Positions 43,601-52,568 of a stretch of 64,000 nt of DNA are shown here, piece by piece. The stretch comes from Phycisphaerae bacterium (GTDB taxonomy: Bacteria; Planctomycetota; Phycisphaerae; UBA1845; UTPLA1), in contig JAKLKO010000010.1 in assembly GCA_023150615.1 (NCBI GenBank), positions 1-64,000 of the forward strand, in the 5' to 3' direction. A program made the translations under genes and the position numbers. How positions within the stretch are numbered: position 1 is the first letter of the stretch; every line of letters starts with the position of its first letter. The notes below the pieces were generated by a model that ran no database searches, was not told the origin of the DNA, and saw nothing but the letters and a program-made list of their open reading frames with translations.

Positions 43601-44875
43601 CTACCTCCGCGATCCGCGACCGGTGTGCTTCGCGCGCGGCTGTGCGCAGAACAACTTCGGATACGCCGCGTAAAACGCTGCGCAGTCGATCAAGTGCCGG
43701 ATCGGGACCGAGTCGTTCACCGTGTGCGCCGTCTCCTCCGCCGCCGGACCGAACCCGACGCACGGAATGCCGAACATGCCCGCGATCGACACCGCGTTCG
43801 TGCTGAACGTCCAGCGGCCGACCTGCGGTCGGCGACGCAGTACGTCGCGATGCGTTTCGACCGCGGCCCGCACCTGCGGCGCCGTCTCCGGATAGACCCA
43901 CGTGGGGAAGTACTTCTCCGTCGGATAGACCAGCCCGGTGTAGGCCTTCTCGGCGTAGCGCAGCAGCTCGACCTCCGCTTTGATGCCCGCCTTCCGGCAC
44001 GCCGCCTTCACCTGCGCAATCGCGCCCGCCTTCGTCTCGCCCGTCGTCAGGCGCCGATCGAGATGGATGTACGCCGCGTCGGGGATCGCGCACAGCGACG
44101 GCGTCTTGCAGTCGATGTACGTGACGGCAATCGTGCCGTTCCCGAGGAAACGGTCCTTCTTCAGGCGCTTGTTCAGCCCCTCGATTTCGCGGACGACGCG
44201 CGTCATCTTGTAGATCGCGTTGTCACCCTTCTCCGGCATCGAGCCGTGACAGCTCCGGCCCGACACGCGCACGCCGATCTCCATCCGGCCGCGCTGGCCG
44301 CGCAGGATGCGGCAGTTCGTCGAGTCGGTGACGACGACCGCCTCGGGTCGCCGTTTGCCGACACCGGGGATCGTGCCCTTGTCGAGGCCCTCGCGGACGA
44401 TGTACTGCCAGCACAAGCCGTCGCAGTCTTCCTCCATCACGGTGAAGGTCATCATGCAGGTGAATTCGGAATCGACGAGGCCGTGATCGCGCATCAGCTT
44501 TGCGGCATAGACCATCGGCGGAATCGCGCCCTCCTGATCGCCCGCGCCGCGACCCCAGACCTTTTTGTCATCCACCTTTCCCTGGAACGGATCGAACGAC
44601 CAGCTCCGTGGATCGCCCACGCCCACCGTATCGACGTGCGCATCGATCGCGATCAGGCGCGGGCCGTTGCCGATGACGGCAATCAGGTTCCCGAGTCCGT
44701 CGACGTGCACATGGTCGAACACGCCGAGCCGCTGAATCTCGGCCCGGATGCGGTCGATGACGCCCTTCTCCTGGCCGCTCGTGCTGGGGATGCGGACGAG
44801 GTCGCGGAGAAACTCGATCATCGCGTCGCGGTGCTTCGCGGCGGCATTCGAGAGGTGTTCCATCGATGTCTTCAC
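43601..44875 (-). CDS. M20-family metallohydrolase, YgeY-like, 424 aa
   Basis: A dizinc peptidase or deacylase of the ArgE/DapE/carboxypeptidase G2 group. Metal and catalytic residues are placed as expected: AIDAHVDTVGVGD (His, Asp), GRGAGDQEGAI (bridging Asp), TVMEEDCDG (catalytic and metal Glu), and EETAHTVNDSV (late His). The dimerisation domain lies between, with GRSCHGSMPEKGDNAIYKM. The overall sequence, for example LVRIPSTSGQEKGV and SWSFDPFQGKVDD, resembles the YgeY family described as linked to selenium-dependent purine metabolism. None of the usual ygeW/ygeX/hydA/ssnA partners is adjacent, so its substrate remains open. Length and start are normal. Confidence 0.75.
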   Translation of the reverse strand: MKTSMEHLSNAAAKHRDAMIEFLRDLVRIPSTSGQEKGVIDRIRAEIQRLGVFDHVHVDGLGNLIAVIGNGPRLIAIDAHVDTVGVGDPRSWSFDPFQGKVDDKKVWGRGAGDQEGAIPPMVYAAKLMRDHGLVDSEFTCMMTFTVMEEDCDGLCWQYIVREGLDKGTIPGVGKRRPEAVVVTDSTNCRILRGQRGRMEIGVRVSGRSCHGSMPEKGDNAIYKMTRVVREIEGLNKRLKKDRFLGNGTIAVTYIDCKTPSLCAIPDAAYIHLDRRLTTGETKAGAIAQVKAACRKAGIKAEVELLRYAEKAYTGLVYPTEKYFPTWVYPETAPQVRAAVETHRDVLRRRPQVGRWTFSTNAVSIAGMFGIPCVGFGPAAEETAHTVNDSVPIRHLIDCAAFYAAYPKLFCAQPRAKHTGRGSRR

Positions 44876-45002
44876 GGCGCAGACTCCTGCCTTCCCGGCG
44901 TTGTCGAGCCGCGCAACCTAACGGCCGCGCGCAGCGCGGTCAACGCGATCGACGCGCAAGGATCGCGTCGGTTGAGAATCGCGGAAACTTCACGGGGAAT
45001 GA

Positions 45003-45656
45003 TCAGGCGCGTCGCGCGCGGCGGCGAACCACCCATCCGCCGGCCAGCAGCGCCAGCAGGCCCGTCGCGGGCTCCGGGATCGCGCGCACGCGATCAATGG
45101 CGAAATCGCCGGCAAGCGCGTCCGGTGGCCAGACGTACGGCGCGAGGTCGTGTCGGATCAGCAGTCGGTTCGACGCCGCGATCGCGTCGGCGAACGTGCC
45201 GGCGCCCTGAATCTGGACCCAGTCCGAGAGATCAGTCAGGTCGACCTCAAAGTACCCCCAGTCGTTGTTCGGTGGCGAGAACGACTGGACCGACTGCCAG
45301 AAATTGGCGGCTGCGGAGCCGACGCCGATGTGAATCTCCAGCGGGTCATCGGCGCCGATGTCGTTCATCCAGAACGAGAACCCGGTGATGCCGTCGGCCG
45401 GCAGGTCGCCGAGGAAATTGGAGTCGAACGAGGCCACGCCGAGAAAGCCCGCAAACTCGCGCGTGATGCTGAGGTAACCATCGGCCGCGCCGCCCACGCC
45501 GCCGTTCGGCACCCAGTTGATGTCCGCCTGCGAACCCCAATTGAACAAGCTGCCGCTACTCGTGAAGTCTTCCACGTAATCCGGCGTGGCGGCGAGAACG
45601 GTCGCCGAGAAAGATAATGCCGTAGCGAGAGCGACCGCGATGCGAAGGCGGGCCAT
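45003..45656 (-). CDS. PEP-CTERM sorted exported protein, 217 aa
   Basis: An exported protein with an N-terminal signal peptide (about 1-22, IAVALATALSFSATVLAA). It ends in a complete PEP-CTERM module: IPEPATGLLALLAGGWVV and the basic tail RRRARRA. Such tails are recognised by exosortase (EpsH/XrtA type), which is usually encoded elsewhere along with exopolysaccharide genes. The middle is a predicted beta-sandwich rich in Asp, Trp and Asn (YVEDFTSSGSLFNWGSQ, WGYFEVDLTDLSDWVQIQG), resembling carbohydrate- or ligand-binding jelly rolls. The start at 45656 is supported by AGGAGGAGGT just upstream and a promoter match behind it. Confidence 0.82.
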   Translation of the reverse strand: MARLRIAVALATALSFSATVLAATPDYVEDFTSSGSLFNWGSQADINWVPNGGVGGAADGYLSITREFAGFLGVASFDSNFLGDLPADGITGFSFWMNDIGADDPLEIHIGVGSAAANFWQSVQSFSPPNNDWGYFEVDLTDLSDWVQIQGAGTFADAIAASNRLLIRHDLAPYVWPPDALAGDFAIDRVRAIPEPATGLLALLAGGWVVRRRARRA

Positions 45657-45660
45657 TCTT

Positions 45661-45670
45661 ACCTCCTCCT
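45661..45670 (-). promoter_or_regulatory. Strong ribosome binding site of the PEP-CTERM gene
   Basis: On the minus strand, AGGAGGAGGT lies four bases before the ATG at 45656. It is one of the best Shine-Dalgarno matches in the window and decides the start. Confidence 0.6.
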
Positions 45671-45681
45671 GACTGGTGCCG

Positions 45682-45711
45682 ATTCTATCACAGCGCGGGG
45701 GGCCGGGACAA
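45682..45711 (-). promoter_or_regulatory. Sigma-70-type promoter for the PEP-CTERM gene
   Basis: On the minus strand, TTGTCC (45711-45706) and TAGAAT (45687-45682) are separated by 18 bases. The -10 box matches consensus at five of six positions. The predicted leader is about 20-25 bases and contains the strong ribosome site. Confidence 0.4.
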
Positions 45712-45749
45712 GTCATCGGACCCCGCTGTCCACAAGGAATCTGCCCCGG

Positions 45750-47981
45750 TTATTGGCCATCGGCTGCCGGCCGACTGGATGACCCCGCGTCAGGATCGAC
45801 GGCCTTGGTCGTCGCCCCACCAAGAAGTGGATCGCGATACGGGCGACCCGCGCGATACAGCGCGAGCCGCGCCTCGACCGCGTCGATGAGTTCCTTCTTT
45901 CCGAGCTTCTTCGCCGCCTCGCAGACGCGCTCGCCGACCTCGACGGCCTGCGTGAAATCGCCGGTCTCGGCCGCAGCGGCCGCCAACACGTCGAGCGCGG
46001 CCGGGTTGTCGGGGCCGGACAGCTCGATCAACCGCTTCGCCGCGGTCATGGCCGCAGCGCCGTTTCGGAGTTGGGCATCGGGGCTTGTCGCCCAGAGCCA
46101 CGCGAGCATGCGGATCGCCTCAGCATCATCGCGGCGGAGCCGGACGCGATCTCGAAACTCGTCGATCGCCTCCGCGTGGCGCCCGAGCGCGACGAGGCAA
46201 TCGGCCAGCACACGGTGGATCTCGTGGTCATCGGGGCGCAGTTTCGCCGCCGCGCGGTAGGCATCAATCGCCTCGTCGCGCCGACCGGCCTGCCAAAGGG
46301 CCGAGCCCAGCTGCTGGTGCAGCTCGTACACCTGCGAACGGGCGCGGATCGCCGGTGCGAGAACGTCGATCGCCTCGGCCGCACGGTTGTATCGCAGCAG
46401 GAGCGTCGCGAGGTTGTTACGGGCCTCGACAAAGGCGTCGTCGAGCGCGATGGCCTCGCGGTACGCGGCAATCGCGGCCTCGTCTTCATTCACCCAGGCG
46501 AGCATGAAGCCGAGGTAGAAGCGAAGCCGCGCATCCTTCGGGTAGGCGGCGACGCCGTCGCGCAGGATCCCGATCGCGTCGTCCGTCCGCCCCAGTCGCA
46601 CGTACGCCGTCGACAGCGTCTGGCGGATCGACGCGTCTTGCGGCCGGCGGCGCACGGCCGTCTCAAGGTATTCGATCGCTTCGGCGGCCCGGTCCCGCTG
46701 CAGCAGTTCGTAGCCCAGGTGCGAGTTCGGCAGCCAGCCGTCCGGATTGAGCCGCACCGTGTGCGTCCAGAGCGAGAGGCGATCGTGATAGACCTGCGAT
46801 TGCCGCGACGTCATCGCGCCGCAAACGCAGAGAACGGCGGCGGCGGCGATAGCGGCGGCCCGGCGTCCGACGATTCCCCGTCGCGAGGCGATGTGATGCG
46901 ACGCCGCGACAAGTGCGGCGATCAGGCCCATGCTGGGGAGGTACTGGAAGTGGTCCGCCGCAGGCGCGTAGCGCATGTAGTAGATGTTGAAGAACCCGAG
47001 CACGGGAAAGAGCGTGCCGACGAAATAGAGCGCCGCAACCAGCGGTCCGCGTCCCCAGCGCCGTCGCCCGAACCACAGCGCCGCGATCACCGCAACCACC
47101 GAGATCGGATACGCCCAGGCGAACCAGTCGTCGGCGCGGACCGGCCACTCGCGATAGACGAAGCTGAGGTTCCTCGGCCAGACGAGCGTCGCGGCATAGA
47201 ACCAGACGATCCGCCCCGCGAGCAGCGCGCGTTCCAGCGGCGGCCGTGACCACTCCTCGCCCTCGGCCCCGACGTGCGAACGCTCCATCACGATCGTGCC
47301 CAGCCCGGCCAGCACGCCGACGACGAAGAACGGAATCAGCAGGGCAATGGTGCGGACCCAGTCGCGCCGGGACATCGAGTCCGCGCGCTTCCAGTAGACG
47401 AGCAGCACCAGCGCGCCCGGCAGCGTGCACGACGCCGTCTTGCTGAGCAGCGCCGCGACGTACGCGGCCAGCGATGCCACATACCCACGCGCGCGCCGGC
47501 CGGGCTCCGCTGCGCCATCGAGCCCGACGAAGCGCACGAACGCAAGCGCCGACAGCAGGTAGAACGCGCCCGCGAGGAGGTTCTTGCGCTCCGTAATCCA
47601 CGCGACGGACTCGACGTGAACCGGGTGCAGCGCGAACAGCGCCGCCGCGATCCACGCGCCGGGCATTCCGATCCGCCGCAGCACCCGCCAGAACAATAGC
47701 GCGTTGACGCCGTGGAGCAGGATGTTGACGACGTGGTACCCGGCCGGATTCAGCCCCCAGAGCTGGTACTCGATCCAGAACGACGTGTAGGTCAGCGGGT
47801 AGTACTGCGCGACCGCGCCCGGTTCGAACCAGATGCGCCGCAACCCCTCGAGCGTCCGCAGTGCCGCGTTGTTCTCGACGTAGTCGTCATCGTCCCAGAC
47901 AAATCCCGCCCGAAGCGCCGGCGAATACGCCGCGAACGTCGCGAGCAGCAGGATCAATCCGCCGGCCAGGCGCGCCTTCAC
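45750..47981 (-). CDS. GT-C type membrane glycosyltransferase with TPR repeats (paralogue 1), 743 aa
   Basis: An integral membrane protein resembling the TMTC/O-mannosyltransferase-like TPR proteins. Residues 1-400 hold about ten membrane helices with the first loop acidic motif FVWDDDDYVENNAALRT and the conserved HPVHVESVAWITERKNLL. Residues about 410-740 are TPR repeats (LNPDGWLPNSHLGYELLQ, AIEYLETAVRRRPQDASI, AIAAYREAIALDDAFVEA). By analogy the first part would transfer sugars from a polyprenyl carrier to exported proteins, while the TPRs bind partners; this is inference. Two relatives lie at 53390-57230. It starts 73 bases from the DUF1570 gene stop on the same strand. Confidence 0.75.
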   Translation of the reverse strand: MKARLAGGLILLLATFAAYSPALRAGFVWDDDDYVENNAALRTLEGLRRIWFEPGAVAQYYPLTYTSFWIEYQLWGLNPAGYHVVNILLHGVNALLFWRVLRRIGMPGAWIAAALFALHPVHVESVAWITERKNLLAGAFYLLSALAFVRFVGLDGAAEPGRRARGYVASLAAYVAALLSKTASCTLPGALVLLVYWKRADSMSRRDWVRTIALLIPFFVVGVLAGLGTIVMERSHVGAEGEEWSRPPLERALLAGRIVWFYAATLVWPRNLSFVYREWPVRADDWFAWAYPISVVAVIAALWFGRRRWGRGPLVAALYFVGTLFPVLGFFNIYYMRYAPAADHFQYLPSMGLIAALVAASHHIASRRGIVGRRAAAIAAAAVLCVCGAMTSRQSQVYHDRLSLWTHTVRLNPDGWLPNSHLGYELLQRDRAAEAIEYLETAVRRRPQDASIRQTLSTAYVRLGRTDDAIGILRDGVAAYPKDARLRFYLGFMLAWVNEDEAAIAAYREAIALDDAFVEARNNLATLLLRYNRAAEAIDVLAPAIRARSQVYELHQQLGSALWQAGRRDEAIDAYRAAAKLRPDDHEIHRVLADCLVALGRHAEAIDEFRDRVRLRRDDAEAIRMLAWLWATSPDAQLRNGAAAMTAAKRLIELSGPDNPAALDVLAAAAAETGDFTQAVEVGERVCEAAKKLGKKELIDAVEARLALYRAGRPYRDPLLGGATTKAVDPDAGSSSRPAADGQ

Positions 47982-48054
47982 GCGTCGTCAACCGCCTTTC
48001 GAAGACCGAGCGGGATGATACAGAGAATCGCGGAAGCGCACCCGCCGATACGCG

Positions 48055-49038
48055 TCACTGGCCGCGGGCGCGGCTCTGCACGTGCCGGGCCCAGAACGGC
48101 GCGAGACGCTCGCACGCGGCTTCGTCGAAATACGCGCGGCTGAGCCGACGCGAACTCGATCCGTCATCGTTCGCCAGCGCGCGGACCAGTTCCTGCAATC
48201 GCTGGCGACCCTGCGGATCGGCCAGCAGCAGATCCACGAGCGTGTACGCCTCGGCGTAGAACGCCTCGCGGCGGCGGATCTTCCGACCCTGGAACGAGAC
48301 ATCCATCGGCGCGGCGTCGTAAAACGTCTCGTAGTCAGCCCCCACCACCTCGCTGAGCGGGATTGCCTTCCGCGCCCGCAACAACTTGGCGGCGACTCCC
48401 CAGAACGGCTCGTTGACGCGATCGAACACCAGCCCGCCGTGTGTCACCCGCGCCGTGCCGTAGTAGGTCGCAAGACCCTCGTTCAGCCAGATCGGCGGCG
48501 ATGGAACGTAGCGACTCAGGAACTGGTGAAACGCCTCATGGAACAGGACGCTATAGGTCTCGTCGCGATCCTCTTGATCGAGAATCAGCAGCATCTGCAA
48601 TCGTGGATGAAAGACGCCGGACGTGTGCTCCGTACCGCCCTCGATGAACTCCCGGCCGAACTCGTGATACTCCGCGGGTTTCGCAAAGATTACGACGCGG
48701 AAACGCTCGTTGTCGCGCGTGCGCCGCGCCGCGCCGCCCTCCGCACCGCGTGGCTCGCGACCTCCTGCCCCGCGCAGCAAGACCTCGAACCCCCGCGCGT
48801 ACTCGGCATGCACGTACTCGAGCACCCGGCCGTATTCCTCCAGCAGTCCGTGGGCGACCGTACCGGCCAACTCGTAGTGCGCCGTGCGGATTCGGACGTT
48901 CAGTTGGTTGAGCCGTGCCGTGCGATCGTCTGCCGACGAGCGGATTGATGATCCGGTGAACAGCAGCGCGATCAGCGCGACGGACGACACGAGGATCGTC
49001 CGGACCCGAGTCGAATTCGCACCTGTGCGCGTGGCCAT
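48055..49038 (-). CDS. Exported HExxH protein of the DUF1570 type, 327 aa
   Basis: A putative secreted zinc metalloprotein. An N-terminal hydrophobic segment (about 14-30, ILVSSVALIALLFTGSS) is probably a signal peptide or anchor. The body carries VLFHEAFHQFL, a gluzincin-type HExxH, followed by IWLNEGLATYYGTAR. There the Glu in NEG(L)A is the likely third zinc ligand, as in M1/DUF1570 proteins, a family abundant in planctomycetes. An Arg/Gly-rich insert lies at about 90-105. Peptidase activity is plausible from these motifs but has not been shown for the family as far as I know. The ATG at 49038 was chosen because the longer frame is Arg-rich noise from the neighbouring gene. Confidence 0.75.
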   Translation of the reverse strand: MATRTGANSTRVRTILVSSVALIALLFTGSSIRSSADDRTARLNQLNVRIRTAHYELAGTVAHGLLEEYGRVLEYVHAEYARGFEVLLRGAGGREPRGAEGGAARRTRDNERFRVVIFAKPAEYHEFGREFIEGGTEHTSGVFHPRLQMLLILDQEDRDETYSVLFHEAFHQFLSRYVPSPPIWLNEGLATYYGTARVTHGGLVFDRVNEPFWGVAAKLLRARKAIPLSEVVGADYETFYDAAPMDVSFQGRKIRRREAFYAEAYTLVDLLLADPQGRQRLQELVRALANDDGSSSRRLSRAYFDEAACERLAPFWARHVQSRARGQ

Positions 49039-49118
49039 CACGTCCCTGATACCATCGGCCTTGCGCGCGTCCCGAATTGACCCGCCGAGCCGAGCGGGCT
49101 TGGGAGTCCGAGGATCGC

Positions 49119-51179
49119 CTAGCGGGGGACCGCGGCCGCGGCATTCGCGACGGTCGCACCATCCCTGCGCCGAGCGGCCGGCGGCCCCTGCCCGAGCACG
49201 TCCTCCACGAGCGCTCGAAGAGGCTCGGCGACCGACCAAGCCTGCCACGGGCACCCGCCCGGCACATGCGGCGGATCGCCGTCCGCGACTTCTGAGACGC
49301 TCTCCAAACCCGCCTCGAAGAACTGCTGTTCCAGTCCCGCGAGCAACTCCCGCGCCTCTCGCCGCGCATCGTCCGAGTCCCCGTGCGCGCGGACGTACGC
49401 CGTCACGAACGGCCCGAGCAGCCACGGCCAGACGGTCCCCTGGTGATAGGCCGCGTCGCGCCGACGACGATCGCCGCGATAACAGGACTTGTAATCGGGG
49501 TGCGCGGGGTCGAGCGTGCGCAGGCCGACGGGCGTCCAGAGCTTGTCCTGCACGATCCGCACGACGGCCGGCCAGCGCGATCGCTCGAGAATCGGATGCG
49601 TCAGACTGATGGAGAAAAGCTGATTGGGCCGGATGGCCGCGTCGATGCGACCGGCGACGTGGTCTTCGTCGATGACATCGTGGCAGCAGCCGAGGGCCTC
49701 GTTCCAGAAGCGGCGGTTGAACGTCTCGCGGGCGCGCGACGCCAGGCCGCGCCAGTGCGCAGCGCGATCGCGCTGCTCCAGCCGATCGGCGAAGTCGGCC
49801 GCGATCAGCAATGCGTTGTACCACAGCGCGCTGATCTCGACGGGTTTTCCGATCCGCGGCGTGACGACCCAGTCGTCGACCTTTGCATCCATCCACGTCA
49901 GTTGCACGCCCGGCTCGCCCGCGGCCAGCAGGCCGTCGCGGTCCACGCCGATGTGGTAACGCGTGCCGCGCTCGTGCGCATCGAGGATGCCCGCGATCAC
50001 GCCGAACAGGTCCTGCCCCACGAACGACCAGTCGCCGCTGTAGGCGAGATAGCGGTCGATGGCGTGGATGAACCAAAGCGAGGCATCAACCGTGTTGTAC
50101 TCCGGGTCCTCGCCGACGTCCGGAAAGCGATTCGGAATCAGCCCGTCCCGGGTGTAATGCGCAAACGTCCAGATCACCTGCCGCGCGACGCCCCATCGAC
50201 CCGTCACAAGGCACAGCCCCGGCAGCGAGATGAACGTGTCGCGGCCCCAGTCCGTGAACCACGGGTAGCCGGCAATCACCGATTGCTGCTCGTGGCCGCG
50301 ACGCACGATGAACTCGCCGCTGGCTCGCGCGAGCGCCCGTGCGAGCGGGTCCTCCACCTCCTCCGGCAGCGGCACCGTGCTGCGACGCTCGACTGCCGCG
50401 GCGCGATGCCGCGACCACTCGGACCAGCTCACCGGCCCGGCCGACGCCGCCACGATCAACCCGACGCCGTCGCCGCGCCGCAACGTCGCGCGGATCGGCC
50501 CGGGCATGTACAGGTCCTGCCGGTCATCCAGGCCGCGCGCCGTCTCGGCCGACAGTACGAAGCGGTAGTACCAGTCGGGCAGGACCTCGAACGCGCCGTT
50601 CGTGCTGAGCGACATGCCCGGGCGACCGCCGCTCCAGCTCAAGCGGAATCCGCCGGCGTACGCGTCGATCCGCGGTTCGCCGAGGTCATAACGTTCCGCC
50701 AGCACATGCATGTCGCGGCTGGTGCATAGCGGTCGCACCTCGAAAAGCAGGTCGCTTGGTCCCGACAAAAGCCGCCATTGCACGAACGTCGTGTCCGCGT
50801 CGGGCGCCATGAAGATCGACTGCTCGATCCGAGCGCCGTCGGGCAAGCGATATCGCCACGTCGGAATCGGCGACGGGACGAAGGACTCGACGAAACGGTA
50901 GCCCGTCGGATGCACGGCCGACGGGTAGTCGTTGGTCGACAGCTCGAATGCGTCGGTGCCGGTGATGACGCGGGCTTCGAGCTTCGCGAGCAGCAGCCAG
51001 CGCTCGCTGGGCGGTCGCGGGGCCGAGATGAGCAGGCCGTGATAGCGCCGCGTCAGAACTTGCGCGACGCTCGCCATCGCGAAGCCGCCGCGCGCGTTGG
51101 TGACCATCCACTCGGTGCGACGCACCTCGTCAAGGTCGGCGAGCGATCGTTCGTCCCGCGCGACGGTGAGTTCCGGCAT
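49119..51179 (-). CDS. Glycogen debranching enzyme (amylo-alpha-1,6-glucosidase type), 686 aa
   Basis: It hydrolyses alpha-1,6 branch linkages in glycogen or related glucans. Residues about 15-300 are the N-terminal beta-sandwich (EWMVTNARGGFAMASVAQV, TRRYHGLLISA). Residues about 320-670 are the (alpha/alpha)6 barrel of the GDE C-terminal family, with YPWFTDWGRDTFISLPGL, WFIHAIDRYL, VQLTWMDAKVDDWVVTPR, and YHQGTVWPWLLGPFVTAYV carrying the acid residues. Its length matches bacterial and archaeal GDEs that lack the 4-alpha-glucanotransferase half. The start at 51179 (MPELTVARDERS) fits the domain; only a weak GGA precedes it, and an in-frame ATG 27 codons earlier is possible. It is cytoplasmic, with no other glycogen gene nearby. 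Confidence 0.85.
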   Translation of the reverse strand: MPELTVARDERSLADLDEVRRTEWMVTNARGGFAMASVAQVLTRRYHGLLISAPRPPSERWLLLAKLEARVITGTDAFELSTNDYPSAVHPTGYRFVESFVPSPIPTWRYRLPDGARIEQSIFMAPDADTTFVQWRLLSGPSDLLFEVRPLCTSRDMHVLAERYDLGEPRIDAYAGGFRLSWSGGRPGMSLSTNGAFEVLPDWYYRFVLSAETARGLDDRQDLYMPGPIRATLRRGDGVGLIVAASAGPVSWSEWSRHRAAAVERRSTVPLPEEVEDPLARALARASGEFIVRRGHEQQSVIAGYPWFTDWGRDTFISLPGLCLVTGRWGVARQVIWTFAHYTRDGLIPNRFPDVGEDPEYNTVDASLWFIHAIDRYLAYSGDWSFVGQDLFGVIAGILDAHERGTRYHIGVDRDGLLAAGEPGVQLTWMDAKVDDWVVTPRIGKPVEISALWYNALLIAADFADRLEQRDRAAHWRGLASRARETFNRRFWNEALGCCHDVIDEDHVAGRIDAAIRPNQLFSISLTHPILERSRWPAVVRIVQDKLWTPVGLRTLDPAHPDYKSCYRGDRRRRDAAYHQGTVWPWLLGPFVTAYVRAHGDSDDARREARELLAGLEQQFFEAGLESVSEVADGDPPHVPGGCPWQAWSVAEPLRALVEDVLGQGPPAARRRDGATVANAAAAVPR

Positions 51180-51396
51180 TCCGTTGGACTCGCGGATTGG
51201 ACCCCGACCGACCCCGACGTCGATCGCACCGGCACGATTCTGACGCAGCCGGCGGCGCATGTAAAGTCCGCCGTCGCGAGCCGTGGCCTCTTGGCGCCAC
51301 CGCGCGCGTTGGCGAGAATGCACCGCTCGACCCGAAGCGCCGTGACGCATCGAGTTCGGGGACTCCGTTGGACGAATCGTCGGACCGTTGACCTCC

Positions 51397-52548
51397 ATGA
51401 TCAGCGATCGCATCCGAGTCTTGTTGGCCAAGGTAGGGCTTGACGGCCACGACCGCGGCGTGAAGGTCCTCGCGCGCGCGTTCCGCGACGCCGGCATGGA
51501 AGTCATCTACACCGGCCTCTGGCAGACTCCCGCGGCGGCGGTCAAGGCAGCCATCGAGGAAGACGTCGATCTGTTCGGCGTCAGTTTCCATAGCGCCGCG
51601 CACCGCACGCTCGTCCCGATCATCCGCACCGAGCTGGAAAAATCAAAGCGGACCGATCTGCCCGTCGTCCTCGGCGGAATCATCCCGGCCGACGATGTCG
51701 ACGAGATGAAGGCCGCGGGCGTCGCGGCGGTCTTCGGCCCCGAGTCGTCGCTCGCCGAGATCGTCGAAACCTGCGGACAACTGGGGCAGAACACGAAGGC
51801 GGCCCGCCGCGCGGAACTGTCCAACGGCGCCGTCGATGGCTGGCTTCGCGCGTGCGGCGCGGGCGATCGCGCCGCGCTTGGCCGGCTGCTCACCTGGATT
51901 GAGTCTGAAAGCGACGCGGCCGACGCGGTCCGCCGCGTGGGCGAACGGCCCGCGCCCGCCGCGCGTTGCATCGGCATCACCGGCGCGCCCGGCGTCGGAA
52001 AGAGCACGCTCATCGGTCAGCTGCTGAAGGAGCTGCGCAAGCGCATCGACACCGTCGGCGTCATCGCCGTCGATCCCGCCAGCCCCATCACCAGCGGCGC
52101 GCTGCTCGGCGATCGCGCGCGGATGACCGCCTCGGCCGAAGACGCGGGCGTCTTCATCCGCTCCGCCGCCAGCCGAGGCCAGCTCGGCGGACTCGCACCG
52201 AGCACTGGGCCAATGGCCGCCGCCATGACCCGCGCGGGCATCGGCACGCTGATCGTCGAAACCGTCGGTGCGGGCCAGAACGACGTCGCCGTGCGGACCT
52301 ACGCGAAGCCGACGGTGCTCGTGATGATGCCCGGCGCGGGCGACGAGTTGCAGCTCGACAAGGCCGGCATCACCGAGATCGCGGATATCTTCGTCATCAA
52401 CAAGGCCGACCTCGCGGGCGCCGATCGCCTGGCGGCCGCCATACGCGACACGTTCGGGCCGGAGAAGCGCGTGGTGAAGACGGTCGCGTCGCACGGACAG
52501 GGCATTGGAGAACTGGCGGACGTCTTGTTGAGCTTTCCGCGCGGCTGA
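51397..52548 (+). CDS. Cobalamin-binding domain fused to MeaB-type G-protein chaperone, 383 aa
   Basis: Residues about 1-125 are a methylmalonyl-CoA mutase-type B12 domain. The lower-ligand motif is KVGLDGHDRGVKVLARAF, with the following VSFHSAAHRTL and VLGGIIPADD. Residues about 135-383 are a MeaB/ArgK GTPase, with Walker A in GITGAPGVGKSTLIGQ, IAVDPASPITSGALLGDRAR, IVETVGAGQND and VINKADL. MeaB loads and protects adenosylcobalamin on acyl-CoA mutases. IcmF proteins carry B12 and G domains followed by the mutase barrel; here the barrel is absent, so a separate large mutase subunit should exist elsewhere. The ATG at 51397 is preferred over a TTG three codons earlier. EtfB follows after 20 bases. 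Confidence 0.85.
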   Translation: MISDRIRVLLAKVGLDGHDRGVKVLARAFRDAGMEVIYTGLWQTPAAAVKAAIEEDVDLFGVSFHSAAHRTLVPIIRTELEKSKRTDLPVVLGGIIPADDVDEMKAAGVAAVFGPESSLAEIVETCGQLGQNTKAARRAELSNGAVDGWLRACGAGDRAALGRLLTWIESESDAADAVRRVGERPAPAARCIGITGAPGVGKSTLIGQLLKELRKRIDTVGVIAVDPASPITSGALLGDRARMTASAEDAGVFIRSAASRGQLGGLAPSTGPMAAAMTRAGIGTLIVETVGAGQNDVAVRTYAKPTVLVMMPGAGDELQLDKAGITEIADIFVINKADLAGADRLAAAIRDTFGPEKRVVKTVASHGQGIGELADVLLSFPRG

Positions 52549-52568
52549 CCGCGCACAGGAACGCTGAG

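Noticed and set aside
44943-44968. Inverted repeat ACGCGATC-10-GATCGCGT after the PEP-CTERM gene as terminator
   Set aside because: No T-run on either side; an eight-base GC-rich palindrome is not rare at this composition.
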